DNA of 64,000 nucleotides from Echinometra lucunter (lineage: Eukaryota > Echinodermata > Echinoidea > Camarodonta > Echinometridae), in contig CM057154.1 in assembly GCA_029962745.1 (NCBI GenBank), positions 19,410,857-19,474,856 of the forward strand. The letters are read 5' to 3'. How positions within the stretch are numbered: the first letter of the stretch is position 1; each line of letters begins with the position of its first letter. Both the position numbers and the translations under genes were made by a program. A model generated the notes under the pieces. It made no database searches, was not told the DNA's origin, and saw only the letters and a program-made list of their open reading frames with translations. This document shows positions 51,801-62,084 of this stretch, piece after piece.

Positions 51801-54800
51801 ACTTGAGTACTGTGAAACAGATCTATTCAACCGGGGACAGTCAAATTATGCAGTTTCTCTATAAAATATGCTCCCATTTGATTGGCCAAACAAGATGCCC
51901 AGGACATGGCATGGGGCCTGAACAATGTACACACTAACCTACAATCTAGTCAACAATATATAGCGTCTAGTCTCATTTGTCAAAAGTGCCACAACTGATG
52001 AATACATACAGGCACTGCTCCAAGTGTCTCAGAGTGTCTAGAGCAAGTAAGTATCCCTGATCAAGGTTTCATTCAGCTTCCTGGGGAGTGTTTCATGAAG
52101 TGTCTTGTCAGTGATTTTTACTGACAAATTTGCTCCCAGCCAATCAGATGCAGGGATTTCAGTAGCTTATAACAGTTGAAACACTCCCATCAAGTGCAAG
52201 AAAGCTTCTCTGTATACCCAAATTTTACTACAAGAATTTATTTTTTTATTCTTGTATCACCCGTATCATACATCTATATATGCCCTTTCTTTCTTAACAT
52301 TCTTTTGTTGGAAGTCAGTCAAATCTACACCGAATACATGTATTATACACCACCTTATCAACCTTCTATGTTGTTTTGACCACGACAAACCGTTCCAGAT
52401 AAATCGGACTGAACACAAAAAAATCTATATCATTTAATTAAAGGCATTGGCTAACATTGTCATGATTTTAAAAAAATCTCATTTTGTTACTTAAAAATGG
52501 GATAAACATTAGGGTTATAGTGTAAAAATACCAGTGTGAAAGTTTCAGAGCATAATATCCACGGGAAGTATTTTTAAATATTAGAAATGTGAACCAATGT
52601 TTGAAAAATATACGAGGGTCGGTTGCATAAACCCAACGTAAGGAGTGCGCATGCGCACATGACTCAACGGACCGCACTGTGTGTATCGACGTATCACGCG
52701 GCGGAAGGTAAGTAACGGTATTTTTTAATTCGTCCAAACGGTCCTCTTAGTTCAGTGTCTCTCGAGACAAAAGCTAATAAAATCGCGGTTTGCGTCTAAT
52801 TTACAGCTTTTCCTTCCAAATTATGGTTGGTTTCAGGGTTTTTGAGTATAAATACAAGTACTCATACACATGTTTCATCTTAGTTTGAGAATTTTTTTAA
52901 ATCAGCTGCTCACAAAGTTAGCCAATGCCTTTAACAGCTGATCTCTCAAAATAAATAGAAATATATTATGACAGACGAAATATTTGTGTATTACAATGAT
53001 TTCTCTACTTTATTTGCTCCTTTCAATGGTCATTTTATGACTGTCACTCTATGACTGTCACCATTGTCTGTCTTAAAACTGATGAATTATTCAATGATCC
53101 AGAATTTGTTGATAACCACGGTGGAGATGTTTTCCTTGACAAGTGCCCTAGTGAGCATACCTAGACAGCATTCTAGACAGCATTCAAGCTGAGACAGGAG
53201 AAAACCTCCATTATTTTATGCAGTCCGAATATCCCACTCTACCGTTCGGAGCAATCCCTTAAAGACATTCTGAAACAATGCCAATCTTTTTATGCACTGC
53301 TGTGAACGACTGACTGAGCTTTAAGACAAGAGAATATCCCAAGAGCCAGGATCAGGGGATGCCTGTCTAGACATTAAGAACCTGCAAGGGAAGCCAAGCC
53401 AAGCATACAGAGGTATCTAGATAATGGGGGTTCTTAGAGGTACCCTAGAATTATCCACTTCAGTGCTATGTATCCGAAAGTAAACAAAATAAGGGTTAGC
53501 GTATGAATTACCTATGGGTGCCTTTCACAACCATACCTCTGCATAAGCTCTGCCTAACTGTTGATAGGTTAGAGTAAGGGGTCTGACGAGTGTAGAAAAT
53601 TCTGGAGCAATTGTGGTTGGAGCAGTGTTGTACAACACATATGCTCCTCCAACAAGTGCTCTGCAGACCAATTTGTATACAAGATCAATGCCCAACTTCA
53701 TCCATTGATCCATTTCATATAACCCTTAACCATATTACCTTGAAAACCAAAATTTATTCCAATTACAACAAACTCTAACCCTAACTCTTTATCTTAGACA
53801 AGAGAATGTCTAAAGCAATCATCACCAGGGCAATTCTCCATATAGCAAATACGAGATTCAACAGTAGAGGGCGATATTTCCCTCACACGGCGTAGACAAG
53901 GGCACTTACGGTTTCCATACAAACATAATGGGTCGAGTCTTAACAAGTCCCATAAAAATTATAGTTTTTGAGCCTAGAAAATGCAAGCAACAAATTTTGA
54001 TGCTGCCTACATAGATCATATAAAATTATCAGGAGAGTTTATGAAACCTGAACAATATTTTCGTCAAATGATGGATTTGTTAACCTGGCAGTATATTTTC
54101 GATGGAAGCCGGAAGAAATCTTGTCGAATCGTCGGTTCTGGATTTGTATCTGCCCATGTGCTGACCTGCATGGTATTTGGGAAATGTCACCCTCTACTGT
54201 TGAATCTTGTATTTGCGATATGGAGACTAGACGGATCACCCAAAGCAAGTGTCCTAGAACCCTAGCTACGGCAGTACTCACTCTCTTCTGTCGTCAGCTG
54301 GGGAAACTCGTATATATGCTCGCAGGTGTTCTTGCTGTCGGGAATGATGAAGCCGAAGTTGAAGTCAAAGCTTTTGAGTAGTCTGTCTCTGAAGTAATGC
54401 CTCTCAATCATCCTGAAGTTACTGATGGGTTTGTCACCTACAACAAACTCTACCCTGGAAACATAAAATAATGTGATTAGTAAGAAAAACTTACGGGGCA
54501 GGTCTCAAAATTAAGGATTAGTTTAGGGCAAAACAATAAGCCAATCATCACACATTACTGAAGAACCTGCGGAGCATTCTCAAAGCAATTCCATACCAAT
54601 GTCGCCATCCATGCAACCTTGTTTCCATCACCTTTCGGACCAATTTTTGAACAAGTATTTCTGATACATGTAGTGTCTTTCAATGCCCCTAACAATGAAA
54701 CAAGAGTGTGGAAGCTTGTCATGGGTTTTTTAACAACTCTTATATCCACATAATGGTTCAACCAAATATAGGGAGACAGAAGAAACTGAGAAAAATCAGC

Positions 54801-57800
54801 ACATGGGCTTGAAAATTGCTCTAATATTTATTTATGCCTATGGCTACCCTTCAGAAATGATGATAAAATGAGTTTTCTGATGATAAAATGAGAAGAGTGA
54901 GAAACCATGACCATACGTGTATCACTCTTGAAATTATTGAAAATAATCTAGCTCAAGGCTTACAAATTGTTTAACCCATAGCAGTACAGAGCTTTCTTGA
55001 GGTCTAAATTAATCATCTTCAATCCTCAAATTGGCAACAATTTTTTTTTTCCACGCTTACATAACTTGAAAAAAATAAATATGGATATAACATAAACCAA
55101 AATGAAATATAATTGTAAAATTGAATCAGAAATTGCCAATTTGAACATAGAAATAATGATTATATATTATTCACTGCATTGCCAATTTAAAGAGTTTAAT
55201 GATTGGTTACACTCAAACTGCTCTAATTCGAGAACGCCACACCATACAGTGATGGGAATGGGCTCAAATTTGTCAGTGCATTTTTCTCTTTCTGCCCATG
55301 TATGATATGTACTGCCCAACATTCTGGACCAACAGATACTGCAAAAGCATCTCCTAAAGGTGACATTGTACCTCTATGGGTTAACCAACTATCTCACAGA
55401 AAAGAATAATATGTATACTCCACTTTGTCTAAACCAACTTACGTTGCCCCGATTGTCTTAAGCTTGAGGAACTGCGGTGTGAACTGATAGCGGACAAATC
55501 GGCCAGCATTGGGATCAACGTCCTCGGGCTCTGGTTCTACATCATCATCATTCTCTGCAATAAAGAGAAATCCAATTGACATAAGATTAAACTAACATAC
55601 TCGCTAATCTCATTCACTGCAGTGCTTTAGGTAAGCTATTCTGTGAATTTAAACAAAAATAACAAATTTAAGCTTTTCAAAATTTGGTCAAATTAACAAA
55701 AATTAGTGTATGCTTTCTTTAAGCCACTGTTTTCCCCAAATAAACAAGTGCCTTCTTATTGCACATGAATTGCAATCAAGATAAAGATTTTACTTGTCCA
55801 CTACCAAGTGCTTTTCTATAAAAATAAAAAAATAAAAAAATCTGCCACCATTGCTTTGCAATATCATACATATTTTTCTCATGACAAATGCACAAAAACT
55901 AAACAAACAAAAGCATTTTACCATTAGACTATGAATGATAAATATGCAATATCTGAAAATCTGTTAATGAACATAAATCCTTGATCAAATTTACAGACAA
56001 ACAAGTTTATGTCGATCTATCTCATAGGCAGACTGTATCTCCGCTTTAATCAAATAAAATTATGTGCCAAATTTGAGGTCAGACCAATAAAACTTCTACC
56101 ATTGCATCATTACCTCCAATAAAAGCCGTACACGACCCACTTTGATAAATGAAAATGTCATTCAAAAGCCAACAGAAGTTTGCTACTCCTCCTTCAGTGT
56201 GCAATGAATGTGTAATAACATCTTCACTATTTAAAAGAAAAAATGTGAATGTCTGTTTTTCATATTTTCTTTTTCATTAGACTTTCCTTCACCGTTTTAG
56301 TACTTACCTTCTTTCCTTGTTGTTTAAGTTGTTTAATACATGTATATTTCCCTTTTTTTCCTATTCCTGTCTATTTTTCTATCTTTTTTCTATGCTTCAA
56401 CCACCTACCATCCATACACATCCACTTATTGAACTCTCCTTCTTGGACCCTCCTCTCTCTCTTCTTTTGTTTCTCCTCCCCCTCCTCTTCTCCCTCCTCT
56501 TCTTCCTCTTTCACTTCTTCCCCCTTCTCTTCTTCCTCTGCCTCCTCTTCCTCCTCCTCTTCTTCCTTCTACTCTTCCTCCCCTCCTCCCCCTCCTCCTG
56601 CTCCTCCTTCTCCTGCTGCTCCTCCTTCTCCTGCTCCTCCTCACCCTCCTCCTTCCCTCCCCTCTACCCCCTCTTCTTTCCTCTCCTTTCCCCACTCTTT
56701 CTCCTCTTCCTCCTCTTCCTCCTCCCCTTCCTCCCCCCTTTTCCTTCCCGTCCTCCAACCCCCCCCCCCTCCTCCAACCCTCCTCCTCCCTCCTTCCCCC
56801 TCTCCTCTTCCCCTCCTCTCCCAACTCCTTCTCCCCTTTCTCCTTCTCCTCCTCCTCTTCCTTCTGGAGACACAGACAAGTTGGATTAATTAAATCCCCT
56901 GTAATCAATGACCCTTAATAGCATCTCTTAATTAGTCAACCAAATTTGTGTTCTAATCAACAAGGCCTTGTGAGGCTCAGATGGTACCTTTGGTAAGAAA
57001 AATACAATTGATTTGATGTAATGTCCTACAGCTACAAAGGTGGATGCAAAAATATAACCTGAAGGTTGAGATACAAACCTCTTAGCATAACGCAGAAGGA
57101 AAATTCTTTCTTGAGGGCCCAAATAACATTACCTCTGTTATCGTATAAGCTCACAACTTCAGAAAGATCCTGGCTTGCTGCAAAGTTCTTGTAATTATTC
57201 CTCATATTTATTTTCAGGTTTACTATCTTCTTTTTTTTTTTCTTCATTAATTTACCCTCTTTCCCCCTTCCCTGAGTATCTTTCTTTTCAGTCTCTCTTG
57301 CTTTTGTACTCTCCTCACCTCTGTCTTTCTTATTTCTCTTTCAATTTCTACAATCTTTTTTTTTCCTTCCACCTCCTCCTCTAATCTCTTACTCCTCTTC
57401 TCTTACTCCTCTCTATCCTCCTAGCTCCTCCTCCCTTTTCATCCCATCTTACCTCCGAATCCTTCTGCTCTTCCTCGTATCCTTTTCTCTCTTCTCTCTC
57501 TTCTTCTCTCTCCGCCCATCTCTCCCCTCCTACTTTTTCTCATCTTCCATATTCTCCAGACCCCCCTTTCTGCTCCTCCCACCCTCCCATACTGCCCTTC
57601 CTACCCTTTCTCCCCAGCCCTTCTTTCTTCCCCCACCCCTTCTTCCCTTCCTCTACCTCCAGTCTATTCTTCTTGTTTTCCTATCTCCGATTATCATCCC
57701 CTCATAGCCCCCTCCTCCACTTCTTCTTTTCCTCTTTTATTCTTCCTCCTCTTTCTATTCTTCCTCCTCCTCTTTCTCTTTTCCTTCCTCCTCCACCTCT

Positions 57801-58277
57801 TCTTCTTCCTCCTCCTCCTCCTTCTTCTCCTCCTTCTCCTTCTCCACCTTCTCCTCTTTTTCTTCTTCCTCCCTCTCCTCTTCTTCTTTCCTCCTCTTCC
57901 TCCTCCTCCTCCTCCTCCTCCCTCCTCCCTCCTCCTTCCTCCTTCTTCTTCTTCTTCTTCTTCCTCCTCCTCCTCCTCCTCCTCCTCCTCCTCCTCCTCC
58001 TCCTCCTCCTCCTCCTCCTCCTCCTCCTCCTCCTCCTCCTCCTCCTCCTCCTCCTCCTCCTCCTCCTCCTCCTCCTCCTCCTCCTCCTTTTTCTTCTTCT
58101 TCCCTCCTCCTCCTCTTCCTCCTCCTCACTTTGAACACTTAAACCAGCATTTTCATTACAAACCTGATGGCGGTGGCTTGGCAATCTCAAATAGAATTGT
58201 TCCCGTCTCCATGTCTCTGATCTTGAACCTTGTGAAGTCTATACTGAAGATATTGGCATCTGGGTCACACAAGTAGT
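48725..58277 (-). CDS. UNC119: UNC119 homologue, exons 2-5 (first coding exon not found)
   Basis: Exons 58277-58164, 55554-55443, 54454-54282 and 48846-48725 join with matching phases (1, 2, 1) to about 173 residues. These cover almost all of the UNC119 beta-sandwich: [114 protein letters not shown]119 binds the N-myristoylated tails of cargo such as transducin-alpha and ciliary proteins, and releases them on ARL3-GTP (or ARL2-GTP). The protein ends NGGIGAM instead of the vertebrate SGTP. An acidic segment, [12 protein letters not shown], replaces the linker before DPNAGRF. The N-terminal exon, which should end near VLxLxxIT, is not visible to 64000. It converges on RABGEF1. Confidence 0.94.
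48850..49235. repeat. GA-rich tract next to the UNC119 exon 5 acceptor
   Basis: Purine-rich plus strand (GAGAAGAG, AGAGAGAG words); on the transcript it is a CT-rich tract about 380 bases long ending at the exon 5 acceptor. Confidence 0.75.
49236..51062 (-). other. UNC119 intron 4, left part, nothing recognised
   Basis: AT-rich with no exon-like frame and no defined repeat. Confidence 0.5.
51067..51474 (-). mobile_element. TTAA-flanked MITE, subfamily 1, copy 3
   Basis: A 408-bp element between TTAA tetramers (51063-51066, 51475-51478). The ends are CCCATTCATGACAG and CTGTCACGAATGGG. Nearly identical to the copy at 6777. UNC119 intron 4. Confidence 0.88.
51657..51803. mobile_element. Short MITE, related interior to 31350 and 52083
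   Basis: The ends GGGGCCCCATTTTATAAAAC and GTTTTATGCAACGAGGC are roughly inverted. The interior has CAGCCAATCATATGCAAGGA and TTGAGTAGCTTACAAC. Confidence 0.6.
52083..52190. mobile_element. Short MITE, related to 31350
   Basis: The ends GGGGAGTGTTTCATGAAG and GTTGAAACACTCCC are inverted. The interior has CAGCCAATCAGATGCAGGGA and TTTCAGTAGCTTATAAC. Confidence 0.65.
52442..52930. mobile_element. TTAA-flanked foldback MITE with AGGCATTGGC ends
   Basis: A 489-bp element between TTAA tetramers (52438-52441, 52931-52934). The ends AGGCATTGGCTAAC and GTTAGCCAATGCCT are inverted. The interior holds a CGCATGCGCA palindrome at about 52649. UNC119 intron 4. Confidence 0.78.
53835..54226. mobile_element. 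MITE ending 55 bases from UNC119 exon 4
   Basis: The inverted ends can be followed for about 37 bases: TCTCCATATAGCAAATAC then GATTCAACAGTAGAGGG at the left, and CCCTCTACTGTTGAATC then GTATTTGCGATATGGAGA at the right. About 390 bp, non-coding. Confidence 0.75.
54282..54454 (-). CDS. UNC119: UNC119 exon 4
   Basis: Acceptor ATGTTTCCAG lies above 54454 and the donor GTGAGT from 54281. It encodes [20 protein letters not shown], then [19 protein letters not shown] and [18 protein letters not shown], ending phase 1. Confidence 0.95.
54975..55380 (+). mobile_element. TTAA-flanked MITE, subfamily 2, copy 4
   Basis: A 406-bp element between TTAA tetramers (54971-54974, 55381-55384). The left end is CCCATAGCAGTACAG and the right end CCTCTATGGG. 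It is 59 bases from the UNC119 exon 3 donor. Confidence 0.88.
55443..55554 (-). CDS. UNC119: UNC119 exon 3
   Basis: Acceptor TTTATTGCAG lies above 55554 and the donor GTAAGT from 55442. It begins with the acidic [12 protein letters not shown] and continues [20 protein letters not shown] to TIGA, ending phase 2. Confidence 0.95.
56440..56870. repeat. CT-rich (pyrimidine) tract
   Basis: About 430 bases, almost only C and T on the plus strand with rare interruptions; TCC and TTCC words. It lies in UNC119 intron 2. Long reading frames here are composition artefacts. Confidence 0.9.
57220..58135. repeat. CT-rich tract with a very long perfect (TCC)n
   Basis: About 900 bases of pyrimidine-rich DNA. 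From about 57963 to 58087 it is an uninterrupted TCC repeat of roughly 41 units. On the UNC119 transcript this is (GGA)n starting about 30 bases after the exon 2 donor. Confidence 0.95.
58164..58277 (-). CDS. UNC119: UNC119 exon 2
   Basis: Acceptor CTCTCTGCAG lies above 58277 and the donor GTTTGT from 58163. It completes a phase-1 Asp and encodes [20 protein letters not shown] to AKPPPS. The donor is followed about 30 bases later, in transcript sense, by a very long GGA repeat. Confidence 0.94.
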
Positions 58278-58560
58278 CTGCAGAGAGGATAAGACAGGAA
58301 ATGAAACACAGAGAGGGAGAGAGAGGGGGGGGGGAGAGAAGTACAATGAAAAGGAAAAGGACAATGACAAGGAAAAGGAAAAGAAAAGAGAGGTCCCATG
58401 TAAAAAGTGAGAGAATGAGCAAAAGAAAAAGAAAAAGAGGGGAAAATACAGAGAAAGAAAAATAGAAAGATAGAGAAATATAGTGAAAGGGAAAGAGTGA
58501 GATAGAGGACCAAGAAAAAGAGAACAGATAGGAGGGAAGAGATAGAGAAGTGAGAGAAAA
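58278..58560. repeat. GA-rich tract before UNC119 exon 2
   Basis: Purine-rich plus strand (GAGAGGGAGAG, AAAGAAAAAG words), so pyrimidine-rich on the transcript, running into the exon 2 acceptor. Confidence 0.8.
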
Positions 58561-61500
58561 TATGAAATAATGAATTAGTCTTGATGAAGCATTACAAGCT
58601 ATGACAATACTAAAGTCCTCTGTTAATAAAGCACATAATGAAAAACATGTCTCTCTCTCTCTAAACTGATGTGTCAAATGTTAAAAGATGAAATATGCTT
58701 ATAAATTTTTTAAATGAATACAAAAAAAAACAGCAATGCAATTTAGATTATCATCAGTTCATCAAAAATAAAGTCAAACATTTGCTTCAATTCGGGGTGA
58801 GTTTTTCTCCGCTAAAATAAAACCGAAAACTTCTTCATATTCTTAATTTTACCTCAAACCCAAGAACCCAAGTCCAATCTTCTGTCATTTCATGAAAGTA
58901 ACATGTCATATTTCATATCAACCCTTGTCATCTGCTCCAAACCATGCCTCTCATTTCAAATCGAATCATCACATTCTACGACAGGAGAAACCCTTTAGTT
59001 CAAATTGAATATTACAGACAAGATGCGATCATGTTGCTTCGGACAGAACAGACTCGGCAGCTGCACGTTCTATGAAAATGTTCTCATGTCATCAAATCAC
59101 AAACAAATCTTTTTTAAGGATGATGAGAAGTTATGTTGGAGCATTTTGCAGTGGTGCGCTTACAGGGAATCTACTTTTTCAAACCATGCCATTATGCCTT
59201 GTGTTTTTCAAACATAAAAATATAAATGATTCCCACATGATAAGTAAACTGATGAAGAAATCTGGAATAAGTGATGATAAATGAATCGATAAATCCAAAA
59301 ATAATAGATGCATATTAGAAAATATCTGGAATCCTGTATATACTGCACATTAAATGAAGATGATTTAAATTCATTTCTGTTTTTTAAATTGAAAAAAAAA
59401 AATCTGAAGTTTACACTTTTGCATATAAAGAAATTACATCAGACAACTTTGAGATTTGTAAGCATCTATTTATAGTTTTAGTAAAGATTTACCAGTATAC
59501 TTATCTATTTCTAGAATGGAATATCAAAAAAACTCTTATACATCCATTAAATTACCATACCATCATGACAAATGATGCAGGAGGGAAAACAAAAATTCCA
59601 TAAATTGTATTGCTTAATCCAAGCAATTCATGATGTCAAGAAAAGAATCTATTATTGCATACTCTGATAACTCTTGCAAGACACAACAATGCTATTTTTA
59701 AAACTGAACACCTACGCTTATGCCAGATGCTACTGCAAACTCTTCCTCACTCTCTCTCTCTCCCTCTCTCTCTCTCTCTCTCAACTCTCCTCTCCTTCAC
59801 CCTCCTTTCACCTCCCAACTCCATCTTCTTTCTTTCTCTCTCTCTTTCTCTATCTCTTTCTCTCATATTTTTCATACATTTAAGTCAATAATGGCACTTT
59901 TATTTCCAAAATTTAGTTCGGTTCGGGGTTCGGCAATACAGTATAAAAAAATAAAAGGGTGAGCATCGCTAACAAATGACCACCAGAACTCACTCATTTT
60001 TTACTGCACTTGGAAGTCACTGCTCCTTATGAATATATTTTGTATGAAAAAAAAAGAGTTACCCTACTGCATTTATTGCATGATTCTTTGTTATTTATCT
60101 TATTTTCTGAATGAAAGGGAAAGATAATTTTCATATACTAATTGATAGAAAACAAAAGAAATTTTTTTTTTAAAATGAAAAAAAAGGGAAGGAACGAAAA
60201 TATTAAAAGAAATTATCAATAAAACAGTGTTTTTCTATTTTTTAATTTGTTAAAAATATTTATTTTGTATTATGATCGATTATAATTGCTAATCGATTAC
60301 AACCTTATTACGATTGATTACAATCGTGAGTGTCTTTGGGCATATTTTGGAGCTTTTAACATGATTTTGGGGGAAAACAACTAGAATTCATGGTGCCAAA
60401 TATGAAATTTATCAGAATCAAAGGGAAAATGAGACACAAGCTGTATTTAGTGGTTTTCTATCTTTTATTTAAGAAAAACTTTTAGAAGATGAATCAAAAG
60501 AAATCCCACCAATAAATGTATGCATTAATTTTTTAATAAAGCGAAGGTGTATTTTCATTGCTGCATAATGAATTCAGGACAAGGTCTTCACCAAGGGCCT
60601 AATCAATGATCCTGTGTTATAACCTGCCGAACTTCCGAACTTAGCCTTTGAGTTCGATTCGGTTCGGTCCTGTTCAGCAGTGCCATGTTCGGCAAACTTT
60701 CGTTCGGTTCGGCGGTTCGATAACAGCCCTAATTTGCTTGTCTATACCCACAAGACATTGTGATCCTTGTTTGACTGCCCTATAGCAAGTCACATTTGCC
60801 CAATGCCACCTTTCTGTTCCCCTTGGCATGCTGTGTTCATTTTTGCATTTCCAATCTCTTAAGGGTTTGTCAAGTTTACATATTTGATGTGTCTATTGTT
60901 GAAGTCAATAAGATTCTAACATTTTCAATTGTTCACTGACTACAAATCACAAGTTTTAATACAGTCAAAACTACTTTAGCAACCACCTATATAGAAAGAC
61001 CCCCTGTCTATAAAGACCACAATTTTTGTTTCCCTTGAATTTTTTTTTTTTTTTTTTCACTGTATAGATGAATTTGACTTGGGTGGAATAATGCAAACCT
61101 TCTTATTTCAAATCCATATTGGTGGACCATCATTTAATTATTGCATGAAAAGGGAATTCACAGACCAAGTTTAAACTACCTACACCAACTCCAGCAAGGC
61201 CTTGCCAGAACCACCTTAATACCAGTTGGTACAAAGGCGGTTTTAACTCAGTAGCAATTTTTGCCCTCATCATATCATCAGTAAAACAACATCCATCGCA
61301 AGTGTTATCAACATCTCTTCTTGAAAAAGAAAAGTTACACTACCACATCATGCCACATACATCTACATTTACATTCAAATTTTTAGCAATAAAAATTGAT
61401 TAGTGTTGATTTTTTTATTGACTCACACAGTGAGTTGTATTCAATTATACAGTGTGAAGGATGGTTACTATAACTGTCGGTAAAATACACGCAAGGTCAT

Positions 61501-62070
61501 ACATATATACCGAAGGTGGCAATGACTTGATCCAATTGCACTTTTACCAACCATGATCATGGCAATTGCACCATGCTAGCTTCCCGAGTCTAGGTCAATT
61601 TTGTTCACAAGGCAATGCTAGCATGGAGAATTTACATTTCCTCTTTCGCTGATATGGCAACCAGACAAATGCATGTATGTTTCACAGTGGGATCCGCTTC
61701 ATTTGATTACGCTTCTGTCTTTCCTTGTATGTCCGTGTTATTTCTTGAAATATCTTTCCACTCATTTTCCATCTGAACTTTACGCTTCCCGTTTAGCTTG
61801 ACATTTACAACTTACCACTTCCTACTCTTGCCCTCCTACTCATCTCGGTGGATGCCACACTATTCGTGGAACATTTTCCTAGATCTCCTGTTCTAGTTCT
61901 CCCAACCTCCACATGCATGTCAATGAGTTGTCTTCTACATTTTCCAACCCCACATCCAGATGTTCCGTAAATGTCACAATCAGTCCACATCTTTGGCTCC
62001 TTCTGACTACATTGTGTGAAGCTAAACGTCGACCAACTCAAAATATTGTGTTCCAAGTATCATTTTCAGC
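58561..62070 (-). other. UNC119 intron 1, no exon seen
   Basis: AT-rich. It holds a (CT)n microsatellite at 59745-59870 and a patch of TTCGGTTCGG words at 60650-60720 with a partner near 59917. I searched by eye for the conserved N-terminal UNC119 coding segment and did not find it. Confidence 0.5.
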
Positions 62071-62084
62071 GCATCATCTTTATT

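Noticed and set aside
53981..54281. 94-codon plus-strand frame and its minus-strand partner
   Set aside because: The segment is mostly the MITE at 53835-54226 and runs antisense into UNC119 exon 4.
57673..58190. Long Ser/Pro/Leu, Arg/Glu or Gly frames
   Set aside because: They are translations of the (TCC)n and CT-rich tract in three frames and both strands. The same applies to frames at 56249-56908 and 39318-39705.
61813..61845. Minus-strand ATG followed by nine codons and a consensus donor (GTAAGT) in the right phase to serve as UNC119 exon 1
   Set aside because: The peptide (MSRRARVGS) does not resemble the conserved UNC119 N-terminal segment, and a donor in AT-rich intron can arise by chance. 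It could be tested with junction reads to 58277.
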